This document shows, piece by piece, positions 45,290-53,148 of a stretch of 64,000 nt of DNA. A program made the position numbers and the translations under genes. The notes under the pieces are model-generated. The model was not told the DNA's origin. It saw nothing but the letters and a program-made list of their open reading frames with translations, and made no database searches. Position 1 is the first letter of the stretch; each line of letters begins with the position of its first letter. Source of the DNA: Lysinibacillus sp. ZYM-1. Its GTDB lineage: Bacteria > Bacillota > Bacilli > Bacillales_A > Planococcaceae. The stretch is from assembly GCF_001308875.1 (NCBI RefSeq), contig NZ_KQ465109.1:124001-188000 (forward strand), written 5' to 3'.

Positions 45290-45829
45290 TTATTTTTCTT
45301 GAATGTTTTCGAGCATGGCTTTGTTAAAGGCTTGTGACTGTCCTTTTGCTATACTTAACGTTTGCCAGTCAGAGCCCTTTACTTGCTTCGCAATATAAAT
45401 AATTTGACCAACATGCTGTGAATAATGAGCCATTTGCCTTTCAATAGCATCGATCACCGCTAGCTTTTCCCCTCTGATTGTGACTTGTCCCTTTAAATCG
45501 GATTCTGTTAAACTCGCCAAGGCATCTAAAAACACTTGCCAGCCCTCTTCCCAGGTTGCGAGAATAGCTTCTTTTGTATAAAGACTATTTATAAACTCAT
45601 CATCACGATTTCTCGTAGATTTCTCACCATCGGCCGTTAAAAAATCAGTCCACCGTGAAATCATATTTCCACTAACATGCTTAACAATGACCGCAATACT
45701 ATTAGACTCTTCATTAAACGCCCAGTGTAGCTGGTCCTCTTTTAGTTGAATAAGAGCCTTCTCTCCAAGCTCTTTCACATTTTTAAATCTTTTTTGGACA
45801 ACTTGTAAATAGATTTGCGCGATCGTCAT
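45290..45829 (-). CDS. DUF1572/DinB-like protein
   Basis: A 179-residue four-helix DinB-fold protein of the DUF1572 type. The metal-binding His residues appear in IVKHVSGNM and MAHYSQHVGQI. Members may act as thiol-dependent transferases or metal enzymes, but the reaction is unknown. Starts at ATG behind GGGGGG. Confidence 0.75.
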   Translation of the reverse strand: MTIAQIYLQVVQKRFKNVKELGEKALIQLKEDQLHWAFNEESNSIAVIVKHVSGNMISRWTDFLTADGEKSTRNRDDEFINSLYTKEAILATWEEGWQVFLDALASLTESDLKGQVTIRGEKLAVIDAIERQMAHYSQHVGQIIYIAKQVKGSDWQTLSIAKGQSQAFNKAMLENIQEK

Positions 45830-45890
45830 ACTCGAACCCCCCAGCCCCTCTTTTCTATCATTATAAATGGAGTATCTTATCTTTTACCAG

Positions 45891-46775
45891 CTAATTCCCT
45901 AGAATAAATCCCCTTACGATGTTTGCCATTTTTTCTTGAACCTCTTGTGAAACTCCATCTAGTTGATAACCAATATGATAGACATAGCCGTTGTAGTATG
46001 AATAAAATTCGTTGGCTCTTGTATTCATTTGATAGATTCTCTTTTCTGCTTCGTCGTAATTATAATAAATATACGTAAAATCTCGATCAGGTGTCATCTC
46101 CCGAAATAACAAAGGATTCATAAAATTCAACTCTACATTCGAGACTTTAATGCCCAGAGTATCTTCGATATTTTGAGACTTTACATAGTCTGCTAAGGGA
46201 TTTCGATCTACATTTGTCACCGTAAAATTAATATATTGCAGATCCACGCCAGTGTAAGATTTTTCTTTAAAGCTAAATTGAAATTGAGTTTGTTGACTAC
46301 CATCATCCATTTTTGATGTTACTGCATATACTTCCTGAATATTCGGTTTAAATGGCAGATCTTCAGAATTAGTGAGATGGACGGCATTCCCCAGTGAAGT
46401 TGCTACTGATTGCATGGCCTCGAAACCTTGAAGCGGTGCATAATACTTGATATTTTTTGCCTGACTTAAATAATTTGCTATCGGAAAAAACTGACTGAAC
46501 GTTGTATTTTTTCCTTCTACTTCTGTTTGAAATAAATCTGTGAATGGAAGCTTTTCTCCTTCATTTACCTCTGTCGCCACCTGATCGATTGGTTGGGCAG
46601 CTTGCCAGGCAATGAATAATAAAATAGAGCATGTGATCATGATAGTGACTGCACGATACGTCCATTTTGGTTTGGATGGATATGACTCTTGCTGCATTTG
46701 ATGTAAAACCTTTTGAATGATTGCTTCTTTATGTGTTGAGACATCCTGTAATGCCCGCATTGTATGTTTATCCAT
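45891..46775 (-). CDS. Anti-sigma factor-like membrane protein
   Basis: A 294-residue single-pass membrane protein: cytoplasmic segment 1-40, helix at about 42-60, large outer domain. It overlaps the ECF sigma gene by 8 nt, the usual arrangement for a cognate anti-sigma factor. No zinc-binding HxxxCxxC motif is visible, so it is of the non-ZAS type. The ATG behind GGGAGGTG is preferred over an earlier in-frame codon. The signal it senses is unknown. Confidence 0.7.
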   Translation of the reverse strand: MDKHTMRALQDVSTHKEAIIQKVLHQMQQESYPSKPKWTYRAVTIMITCSILLFIAWQAAQPIDQVATEVNEGEKLPFTDLFQTEVEGKNTTFSQFFPIANYLSQAKNIKYYAPLQGFEAMQSVATSLGNAVHLTNSEDLPFKPNIQEVYAVTSKMDDGSQQTQFQFSFKEKSYTGVDLQYINFTVTNVDRNPLADYVKSQNIEDTLGIKVSNVELNFMNPLLFREMTPDRDFTYIYYNYDEAEKRIYQMNTRANEFYSYYNGYVYHIGYQLDGVSQEVQEKMANIVRGFILGN

Positions 46776-47283
46776 GGAAAAGCACCTCCCATTCAATATG
46801 TTGTAAATCTACTTTTAATAGCTCCTTCCCTTTCCTTAAACGAGATTTTACGGTACCTTCAGGAATCTCCAGTAATTCAGCAATCTCTTTAATCGTCATT
46901 TCCTCTAAGTAATAATAGACAATGGTTTCTCGTGGCTTGATAGGTAAGTGTAAAATAGCTTCATCTAATAAATCTTGTTCATCCTGAAGAATAAGTGTAT
47001 CCTGCAAGACTGTCTTTTGTTTGGTAAAAAATTTATCCTGAAATGTAATTTTTCGATAGGCCCAGCTTTTTAAGTAATCCTTGCATCTATTGATCGTCAT
47101 GCGAGCTAAGTATGCCTTCATCTCCCCACGTTCCTTGTAGAGTTTTTGATGATAAAATTTAATAAAAACATCCTGTACAATATCCTCAGCGATTTGTAAA
47201 TCCTTCGTATAGTAATAAGCAATACGAAACAAACGCTCAGTATGTATAGCCATTAGCTGCTCCAATTTTTCTGTATCAGACAT
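46768..47283 (-). CDS. ECF-type RNA polymerase sigma factor
   Basis: A 171-residue ECF sigma factor. Region 2 contains RLFRIAYYYTKDLQIAEDIVQDVFIKFY and region 4 contains KPRETIVYYYLEEMTIKEIAELLEIPEGTVKSRLRKG. It directs polymerase to a stress regulon, probably including its own operon. The downstream overlapping gene encodes its likely anti-sigma factor. I found no matching ECF promoter upstream. Confidence 0.85.
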   Translation of the reverse strand: MSDTEKLEQLMAIHTERLFRIAYYYTKDLQIAEDIVQDVFIKFYHQKLYKERGEMKAYLARMTINRCKDYLKSWAYRKITFQDKFFTKQKTVLQDTLILQDEQDLLDEAILHLPIKPRETIVYYYLEEMTIKEIAELLEIPEGTVKSRLRKGKELLKVDLQHIEWEVLFHG

Positions 47284-47353
47284 TCACATTCCCTCCTTGT
47301 ACACTATAAACGATTCCCAACCAAAAAAAGATTATTTTTCCAGATTTTAAAGG

Positions 47354-47386
47354 GCATAAAAAAACCGTCTCAACAGTCGAGACGGT
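47354..47386 (-). terminator. Terminator after sco gene
   Basis: ACCGTCTC/GAGACGGT stem, 7-nt loop, followed on the minus strand by seven T. Confidence 0.9.
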
Positions 47387-47393
47387 GTTCTAC

Positions 47394-48002
47394 TTATAAG
47401 TTTTCCTCATTATATGTTTCAATATCAGAAGCTATTGTATCAATTGGTACATCTTCAATATTTTCAGCGTAGCCATTATACATTTTGACAATTAGTCCAT
47501 CTTTATCAACAAGGAAAAATTGATTACCATGAATAACTTGATCACTATTAGGGTCATTTTTCACTAAAATTTTCGTATTTTTAACTGCAAACTGTTCGAT
47601 ATATTTTTGTGAATACCCTGTAAGAAGGTTCCATTTAGATTCATCAGGTACATTGTATTTACTAATATAATTGGCTAACACTTCTGGTGTGTCAACATCT
47701 GGATCTACAGAAAAGGCGACGATGTTATAATCCTCTACTCCTTTTTTCTGAAGCTTTTCTTGTACTTGTGCCATGTTTAAGGACATTGGTGGGCAAATCG
47801 ATACACAATTCGTAAAAATATACATGCCGATCCACGGCTTACCTTTTAAACTTTCAAGCGAAACAGTCTCTCCTCGTTGATTCACATGTTCAAAATCGGG
47901 TATTTCCAAACTATAATCTGCTTTAAATTTTGAATTCCCACATGCACCTAGCACAGTTGCACAGGCTAAAAGTAATACTAGCCCAATTAGTTTATGTTTC
48001 AT
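47394..48002 (-). CDS. SCO1/SenC family copper chaperone lipoprotein (YpmQ-like)
   Basis: A 202-residue lipoprotein with signal peptide and lipobox LGAC. Thioredoxin-like fold with copper motif NCVSICPP (Cys-x3-Cys) and the distant His in QVIHGNQFFLVD. It delivers copper to the CuA site of cytochrome c oxidase on the outer face of the membrane. Matches B. subtilis YpmQ in type and length. Confidence 0.85.
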   Translation of the reverse strand: MKHKLIGLVLLLACATVLGACGNSKFKADYSLEIPDFEHVNQRGETVSLESLKGKPWIGMYIFTNCVSICPPMSLNMAQVQEKLQKKGVEDYNIVAFSVDPDVDTPEVLANYISKYNVPDESKWNLLTGYSQKYIEQFAVKNTKILVKNDPNSDQVIHGNQFFLVDKDGLIVKMYNGYAENIEDVPIDTIASDIETYNEENL

Positions 48003-48106
48003 GTCAACACTCTCCCTAACCTACACTACCCTCATCCTAACTTAGGCTGTAAGCGTTGACAAGAACTTCTAAGTGACAGCTTTCGTACATATTTGTGAAA
48101 TAAATT

Positions 48107-48229
48107 TCATTTTAAGGAAACAAGTGCCGCATGAATCGCATCTAGCTTCACTTCGACGCGGTGCAATAAATAAAAGGACACTAAAATCGGAAAACTGATA
48201 TCCGATATCATGTTTAACCACTGTTCCAT
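48107..48229 (-). CDS. yvrJ: YvrJ family small membrane protein
   Basis: A 40-residue protein starting MEQWLNMISDISFPILVSFY and continuing LLHRVE, the YvrJ pattern: one membrane helix and a short amphipathic tail. GGAGGG precedes the ATG. It follows the DUF1659 and DUF2922 genes, a conserved trio in Bacillaceae of unknown function. A hairpin lies between it and the DUF2922 gene. Confidence 0.75.
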   Translation of the reverse strand: MEQWLNMISDISFPILVSFYLLHRVEVKLDAIHAALVSLK

Positions 48230-48254
48230 TACTTACCCTCCTCTCACTACATAA

Positions 48255-48290
48255 AAATGGCCTTTGCAGTACTCTTTGCAAAGACCATTT
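48255..48290 (-). terminator. Hairpin/terminator between DUF2922 gene and yvrJ
   Basis: A 14-bp stem with one mismatch (AAATGGCCTTTGCA / TGCAAAGACCATTT), followed on the minus strand by a short T run. It may reduce yvrJ expression. Confidence 0.7.
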
Positions 48291-48295
48291 TTGCA

Positions 48296-48520
48296 TTATG
48301 CTGTTGCTACATCGAATTCTGTTACTTGTCTGTCTACAATACGTGCTCCTTTAATAGCTGATATTGCTCCAGCTGGTCCAGAAAATACATTTTTAGCCAC
48401 AATAGTTTCCATGACCTGTTGAATTTCAGCTGCTGTTAAATTTGGCTTTGGTGCATCAATCGTAAGTGTTGATGTTTTACCTTCTGTTGTAACAAATTGT
48501 AACTCTAAAACTTGTGTCAT
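48296..48520 (-). CDS. DUF2922 family protein
   Basis: A 74-residue protein beginning TQVLELQFVTTEGKTSTLTIDAPK and ending in RIVDRQVTEFDV, the DUF2922 pattern. Soluble, predicted all-beta with one helix. It is found beside DUF1659 and YvrJ proteins; the shared role is unknown. ATG behind AAGGAGG. Confidence 0.75.
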   Translation of the reverse strand: MTQVLELQFVTTEGKTSTLTIDAPKPNLTAAEIQQVMETIVAKNVFSGPAGAISAIKGARIVDRQVTEFDVATA

Positions 48521-48534
48521 CTGATGATCCCTCC

Positions 48535-48750
48535 TTAAGATAAATCGCTTGTTTCTTGCTTTTCGATACTGGCCAGTGTTTGTGATGAAAGACTAGCCAT
48601 CGCATGCGCAACAGCTACTAAATCGTCCACGTTCGGTGTCTGATTGACATTACGATACGATTTTGTTGTGTATTTAGGTTCATTTTGTTCATTGTAGCCT
48701 TCCACATAATTGAGACGCAGTGTAGCCTGTAAAAAATTAACCTTCGCCAT
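48535..48750 (-). CDS. DUF1659 family protein
   Basis: A 71-residue protein (AKVNFLQATLRLNYVEG, YRNVNQTPNVDDLVAVAHAMASLSS), matching the DUF1659 pattern. First gene of the trio. The ATG behind GGGAGGTG is used; three codons earlier lies a GTG that overlaps that site. Confidence 0.75.
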   Translation of the reverse strand: MAKVNFLQATLRLNYVEGYNEQNEPKYTTKSYRNVNQTPNVDDLVAVAHAMASLSSQTLASIEKQETSDLS

Positions 48751-48870
48751 CAGCTTCACCTCCCTTCATACACTATATAAAGATGAATTACTAAAAAAGG
48801 GACATTATAGGATGAATTTTTTTTCAGAAGCTTTTATAATAGAGTCAGAGAAGGCAAAGAGGTGAACGAT

Positions 48871-49299
48871 TTGTTACAAGGTTGGTTTTTATGGTTTATT
48901 TTATTTTGGGTGGTCGTCCTCATTTCATTGATGGCGATTGGTGGCTTTTTCATGTTCCGCAAGTTTTTAAAAGCACTCCCAAAGCAGGATGGAAAGTCTG
49001 ATTTAGATTGGCAGGAATTTTATTTAGATAAAACAATTCATTTATGGGGACAAGCTGAAAAAGAGTTACTCTATGAGCTTGTGAGCCCTGTCCCAGAGCT
49101 CTTTAGACAAGTAGCAAAGGAGAAAATTGCAGGGAAAATTGGCGAGCTTGCTCTAGAGGAAAAAGCACCTGCCATTAACAATGACCTCATTATTCGTGGC
49201 TATATCCAAGCAACACCAAAACGCGATCACAAATTTTTACGCAAAAAATTAGAGCAAATGCATATTGACATCGCCCCCTATGAACATTTATTTGAATAA
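48871..49299 (+). CDS. yneK: DUF2621 membrane protein (YneK-like)
   Basis: A 142-residue protein with one N-terminal helix (about 2-28) followed by KFLKALPKQDGKSDLDWQEFY and a cytoplasmic helical domain, as in YneK/DUF2621. B. subtilis yneK lies beside ccdA-yneI-yneJ, as here though on the opposite strand. TTG 48871 has AGAGGTG at 6 nt; a GTG three codons earlier overlaps the site. Function unknown. Confidence 0.75.
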   Translation: MLQGWFLWFILFWVVVLISLMAIGGFFMFRKFLKALPKQDGKSDLDWQEFYLDKTIHLWGQAEKELLYELVSPVPELFRQVAKEKIAGKIGELALEEKAPAINNDLIIRGYIQATPKRDHKFLRKKLEQMHIDIAPYEHLFE

Positions 49300-49306
49300 A
49301 GAAAGC

Positions 49307-49340
49307 AACGCTGCACAAGTTTCTGTGTGGCGTTTTTTTA
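49307..49340 (+). terminator. Terminator after yneK
   Basis: AACGC-CACA/TGTG-GCGTT stem, followed by TTTTTTT. Confidence 0.8.
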
Positions 49341-49372
49341 GGTTATTGTGAGGAGTAATATTTTCGAGGTGC

Positions 49373-49477
49373 TATCCACATTCGGAGCAGCTCTATCCAC
49401 CACTTTTGCGATTTTATCCGTCACTTTGTGGGTTTTATCCACCACTTTTGTATTTCTATCCTGAACTACCCCATAAA
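49373..49477. repeat. Phased 21-bp tandem repeat
   Basis: TATCC begins at 49373, 49394, 49415, 49436 and 49457, exactly 21 bp apart. Between them a degenerate unit TATCCACCACTTTTGNNNTTT is kept best in units 2 and 4. It fills the gap between the yneK and ccdC terminators. It is noncoding in both strands and probably belongs to a dispersed intergenic repeat family. Confidence 0.75.
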
Positions 49478-49509
49478 AAAACTACACTAGTATCAACACT
49501 AGTGTAGTT
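49476..49509 (-). terminator. Terminator of the ccd operon
   Basis: Perfect 12-bp stem AACTACACTAGT/ACTAGTGTAGTT overlapping the ccdC stop codon, followed on the minus strand by seven T. Confidence 0.95.
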
Positions 49510-49993
49510 GTGGAATTGTTTTTTTGATTTTTTTAAACTGGATCAGCATGGCGATTCGCCAAGGTACTAACATGGCAAAGGCTAAGATCCAGAACATGCC
49601 TGCTAATTCACCGACATCGATAGAACTACTTAAAATCATTTTGGCAATCACTCGGAATACTAATAAACCAATTAATATAAAAACGAATGCTTTTGAACGT
49701 TTTAAATAAATATCTCGACCCTTCACTTCAAACTTGGAAGTGGCAATTAAAATTGTCGAGAACACCATTCCTACAGCCACTGCTTCTAATATTTGCATTG
49801 GCGGCACTCGAAATTGTTCAAATAAAAACATAAGTGCACCAGAAGACATCGCGATTGGCGGAATAATAATTTTCTTCTCATTTGTTGGCATTTTGGAAGC
49901 TCTCATACGTATAACCATGACAAAGCTACCCATTAGAATGGCCATGATGGTCGAACCAATAACATAATAGTGAGAAGGGATATTGCTCAACAT
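49499..49993 (-). CDS. ccdC: CcdC/YneJ family membrane protein
   Basis: A 164-residue membrane protein with about four helices. It matches B. subtilis YneJ (CcdC) in length and position after ccdA and yneI. YneJ is encoded with the cytochrome c maturation protein CcdA, but a need for it in that pathway is unclear. The ATG follows AGAGGAGG. Confidence 0.8.
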   Translation of the reverse strand: MLSNIPSHYYVIGSTIMAILMGSFVMVIRMRASKMPTNEKKIIIPPIAMSSGALMFLFEQFRVPPMQILEAVAVGMVFSTILIATSKFEVKGRDIYLKRSKAFVFILIGLLVFRVIAKMILSSSIDVGELAGMFWILAFAMLVPWRIAMLIQFKKIKKTIPQLH

Positions 49994-50017
49994 TAAAAAT
50001 CCTCCTCTAATATCAAA

Positions 50018-50386
50018 TCAGCAATTTTGTCCAAGTAATTGATCGGCTACAGCTCTTAATCGCTCTGGCTCAAAGGGCTTGGTAATAAAATCTTTTGCCC
50101 CACTTTCAATCGCTTCTACGATTAATTTTTGTTGGCCTAATGCTGTTACCATAATAATTTTTGCATTTGGAAACTCTGGGATAATTTTTTTTACTGCTGC
50201 AATACCAGTCATAACGGGCATTGTTACATCCATTGTTACTAAGTCTGGTTGTAACTCTCGATACATCGCCACAGCTTCTTTACCATTTGCTGCCTTACCG
50301 ACTACCTCATAACCCCATTCTGAAAACATATTACTGATTGCAACACGCATAAATAGCGTATCATCCACTACTAAAACTGTAGGCAC
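50018..50386 (-). CDS. yneI: CheY-like response regulator (YneI-like)
   Basis: A stand-alone receiver domain of 122 residues: acidic pair in VVDDTLFMR, phospho-acceptor Asp in DLVTMDVTMPVMTG (about 54), Lys in ITKPFEPERL. There is no output domain. In B. subtilis, yneI lies between ccdA and yneJ, exactly as here. The start is GTG behind GGAGGGAG; the longest frame starts further upstream inside ccdA. Confidence 0.85.
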   Translation of the reverse strand: MPTVLVVDDTLFMRVAISNMFSEWGYEVVGKAANGKEAVAMYRELQPDLVTMDVTMPVMTGIAAVKKIIPEFPNAKIIMVTALGQQKLIVEAIESGAKDFITKPFEPERLRAVADQLLGQNC

Positions 50387-50438
50387 ATGTTCATCTCCCT
50401 CCACGTTAAAGTACGGTATGCCTTTATAGTTTAACAAA

Positions 50439-51149
50439 TTAAAAGCCTGTAAATCCACCGAAAATAGGCTGTAAAATACGTGTAATATACGTTAATCCAT
50501 CAAAGAATAACAAGATACCCACGGCAATCATTACATAACCGCCGATTTTTACAATTTTTTGGCTGTGTGTACGAATCCAAGACATACGTGAAATAAAGAA
50601 CGATAACACAAAGAATGGAATCGCGAACCCTAAATAATATGCGAACATATAGCTAAAGCCCGCACCAGGATTAGTACTAGCCAACATTATAATAGACGCT
50701 AAAATTGGCCCTGTACACGGTGTCCATCCTGCCGCAAAGGCAATACCAATTAAGACAGACCCCAAATAGCCAGATGGTCGATTTTTAAATTGAAACTTTC
50801 GATCCTTCATTAGGAAATCAACTTGTAGTAATCCTACAATCATTAAACCAAATACGACGATTAAAATGGCACCAATCTGACGTAGTAAAGTTTGATAATT
50901 AAGGAAAAATTCTGCCGCAAATGAAGCACTTAGTCCAATAATGATAAAGATAATAGAAAACCCTAGTAAAAAGAATAGTGTGTGGAAAATGGCACGCTTT
51001 TGAAGCATCCCTTTTTCTGATTTTAGCTCATCTAATGTCATACCAGTTATGTACGATAAAAATGCTGGATACAATGGGAGGGTACATGGCGAAATAAAAC
51101 TTAAAAACCCTGCACCAAAAGCTAAAAATACGTTAATGTCTGTCCCCAT
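50439..51149 (-). CDS. ccdA: Cytochrome c biogenesis protein CcdA
   Basis: A 236-residue six-helix membrane protein that passes reducing power from cytoplasmic thioredoxin to thiol-disulfide proteins outside. The two essential cysteines are in FISPCTLPLYPAF and GWTPCTGPILAS. The length equals that of the family. The ATG follows AAGGAGCG; the longer frame upstream is not supported by family length. Confidence 0.9.
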   Translation of the reverse strand: MGTDINVFLAFGAGFLSFISPCTLPLYPAFLSYITGMTLDELKSEKGMLQKRAIFHTLFFLLGFSIIFIIIGLSASFAAEFFLNYQTLLRQIGAILIVVFGLMIVGLLQVDFLMKDRKFQFKNRPSGYLGSVLIGIAFAAGWTPCTGPILASIIMLASTNPGAGFSYMFAYYLGFAIPFFVLSFFISRMSWIRTHSQKIVKIGGYVMIAVGILLFFDGLTYITRILQPIFGGFTGF

Positions 51150-51545
51150 ATTTTTTGATCGCTCCTTACAGTTACTGCATCCATCGTACCAAAAAACAGG
51201 ATAAATTGCGCCCTTCTTGATTGTGAACGTTTCATGGCAAAATGATGAGATTTCTGAAAAGTCCTTCCAATCATTCAAAACATGGTATAAGCTACTTCTG
51301 CATTATGCCCTCCTGTTGATTTTCTGTCAACAAAATTCGCCATTATTCTACATTTGAATGGAATGGCCAAAGTTATCGTCAGAAATTATTTTTTCTCATA
51401 ACAGTTTAAACAAAGGCACACTACATCATGTAGGATGACAGAATCTTTACTATTTTAATTCCGAGTATTTGTGAGTAAATATCGAATCTTCATGTATAAT
51501 ATTCATAACAAATGAGCATTTGATTGAAAAAAGAGGTGTAGTTCC
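51150..51545. other. Divergent regulatory region between ccdA and lutR
   Basis: About 395 bp. It contains the ccdA promoter (51302-51330) with a leader of about 145 nt, and the lutR promoter near TATAAT at about 51497-51502. An open frame runs through the ccdA leader and includes a Cys-x2-Cys stretch (DGCSNCKERSKN), but it has no clear start site. I see no further gene. Confidence 0.45.
51302..51330 (-). promoter_or_regulatory. Sigma-A promoter of ccdA
   Basis: On the minus strand, -35 TTGACA (51325-51330), 17-nt spacer, -10 CATAAT (51302-51307). It predicts an untranslated leader of about 145 nt. Confidence 0.7.
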
Positions 51546-52277
51546 TTGGAATTAAGAAAAATTAAACCCAAAAAAATCTATGAAGAAGTGTCCGAAATTT
51601 TGCATGAAAAAATAAGATCGGGTGTCCTAAAACCCGGTGATCGACTAGACTCGGTAGAACAGCTTGCTGAACAATTGCAAGTTAGCCGTTCTGCTGTGCG
51701 AGAGGCTCTTTCTGCTTTAAATGCAATGGGACTGATTGAAATTAAACAAGGCTCTGGAACCTTTGTAAAAAGTGTTCCATCCAACCGACTTGATTTTCCA
51801 TTATCTACAGCCATGTTATCGAATAAGCATGGTATTGCCCATTTATTAGAAGTGCGCAAAATCATTGAGGTAGGAGCAGCTGCAAGCGCCGCTGTCCACC
51901 GAACAGAACGGGATATTCAAGCAATGTTACAAATTTTAGAGGACATGCAGCAAGCACATGGAGATGGTGAACTTGGTGAAAAAGTAGATTATCAATTTCA
52001 TGTGGCCATTGCAACTGCCTCCCAAAACCCCCTACTTACTACAATCCTAGATCAAATTTCTGGTCTGATGATTGACACGATGAAAGAAACACGCCGCATT
52101 TGGTTGTATTCCAAAAAAACAACAAGCGAACAACTCTATGATGAACATATGCAAATCTTCCTAGCTATTCAACAACAAAATGAAGAATTAGCCAAACATG
52201 CGATGGCCGCTCATTTAAATAATGTTGAAAAAGTGCTATTGCAGTATTTTGAAACAACAGAATCCAACCCACAATAA
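51546..52277 (+). CDS. lutR: FadR/GntR-type regulator LutR
   Basis: A 243-residue repressor. GntR winged helix (about 10-75: YEEVSEILHEKIRSGVLKPG, SRSAVREALSALNAMGLIEIKQGSGTFV), followed by an FCD ligand domain with Asp/His metal residues (EVRKIIEVGAA, FHVAIATAS, HMAAHLNNV-like helix). The adjacent lutABC operon identifies it as LutR, the lactate-responsive repressor. TTG start with AGAGGTG upstream. Confidence 0.85.
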   Translation: MELRKIKPKKIYEEVSEILHEKIRSGVLKPGDRLDSVEQLAEQLQVSRSAVREALSALNAMGLIEIKQGSGTFVKSVPSNRLDFPLSTAMLSNKHGIAHLLEVRKIIEVGAAASAAVHRTERDIQAMLQILEDMQQAHGDGELGEKVDYQFHVAIATASQNPLLTTILDQISGLMIDTMKETRRIWLYSKKTTSEQLYDEHMQIFLAIQQQNEELAKHAMAAHLNNVEKVLLQYFETTESNPQ

Positions 52278-52281
52278 AATA

Positions 52282-52314
52282 GCCTAGTTCTCTACTAGGT
52301 TGTTTGTTTTTTTC
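52282..52314 (+). terminator. Terminator after lutR
   Basis: CCTAGT/ACTAGG stem, followed by TTGTTTGTTTTTTT. Confidence 0.75.
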
Positions 52315-52378
52315 TGAAAATTCCATCAAAAAACTTTCATTCTTTGAAAATATTGTAGTATGATAAAGGCAAAGATAA

Positions 52379-52391
52379 GTCATCAGATGAC
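52379..52391 (+). promoter_or_regulatory. Putative LutR operator before lutABC
   Basis: The perfect palindrome GTCATCAGATGAC lies 14 bp after a TATGAT -10 (52359-52364), so a bound repressor would block early transcription. Form and place fit a FadR-type operator. Confidence 0.6.
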
Positions 52392-52417
52392 CAGTTGTTT
52401 AAAAAGGAGCGATGAAC

Positions 52418-53134
52418 ATGAAAGTAACACTCTTTGCCACTTGCTTAGTGGATATGTTTCAGGGAGATGTAGGAAAAGCAGTTGTCGAAGTGTTAGAAAG
52501 GCTTGGCTGTGAAATTGATTTTCCTGAGCAACAAATTTGCTGTGGGCAGCCTGCCTACAATAGTGGCTATGTAAAAGAATCAAAAAATGCGATGAAAAAA
52601 ATGATCACTGCCTTTGAACATGCTGAATACATCGTTTCTCCCTCTGGTTCTTGTGCCTATATGTTTAAGGAATACCCAGAGGTTTTTAAGGGGGATTCTC
52701 TATGGGAGCCAAAAGCAATTGCATTGGCAGCAAAAACCTATGAATTCACAGAATTTATTGTCAATGTATTAAAGATTGAGGATGTTGGCGCACAATTGGA
52801 GGGCAAAGCTACTTACCATACATCCTGCCATATGACACGCCTACTTGGTGTGACAGAGGCTCCATATAAATTATTACAGAACGTCAAAGGTTTGCAGTAT
52901 GTGGACCTCCCTGGAAAAGATCGATGCTGCGGGTTTGGCGGTACATTCTCTGTCAAAATGGGCAATATATCTAGAGAAATGGTCAATGAAAAGGTACACA
53001 ATGTAGAGGATACAGGGGCGGATATTTTAATTGGAGCAGATGCTGGCTGTTTAATCAATATTGGTGGTCGCATTCATCGCCAAGGTAAGCCGATTAAAGT
53101 GATGCATATTGCAGAGGTCTTAAACTGCCAATAA
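52418..53134 (+). CDS. lutA: Lactate utilisation protein A
   Basis: A 238-residue iron-sulfur subunit with two CCG-type cysteine-rich domains (CCGQPAYN, then YHTSCHMTR and [11 protein letters not shown]). With LutB and LutC it oxidises L-lactate to pyruvate in the cytoplasm. First gene of lutABC. The second of two ATG codons is chosen because AAGGAG touches the first. Confidence 0.9.
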   Translation: MKVTLFATCLVDMFQGDVGKAVVEVLERLGCEIDFPEQQICCGQPAYNSGYVKESKNAMKKMITAFEHAEYIVSPSGSCAYMFKEYPEVFKGDSLWEPKAIALAAKTYEFTEFIVNVLKIEDVGAQLEGKATYHTSCHMTRLLGVTEAPYKLLQNVKGLQYVDLPGKDRCCGFGGTFSVKMGNISREMVNEKVHNVEDTGADILIGADAGCLINIGGRIHRQGKPIKVMHIAEVLNCQ

Positions 53135-53148
53135 GAGGGGGAACAATA

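Noticed and set aside
48069-48296. 75-codon frame on the minus strand
   Set aside because: It overlaps the yvrJ-like gene in another frame, and its sequence is Cys/Arg-rich without family resemblance. The 40-codon YvrJ frame is the real gene.
51150-51278. N-terminal extension of CcdA
   Set aside because: It would make the protein longer than the family, and the ATG at 51149 has its own ribosome site.
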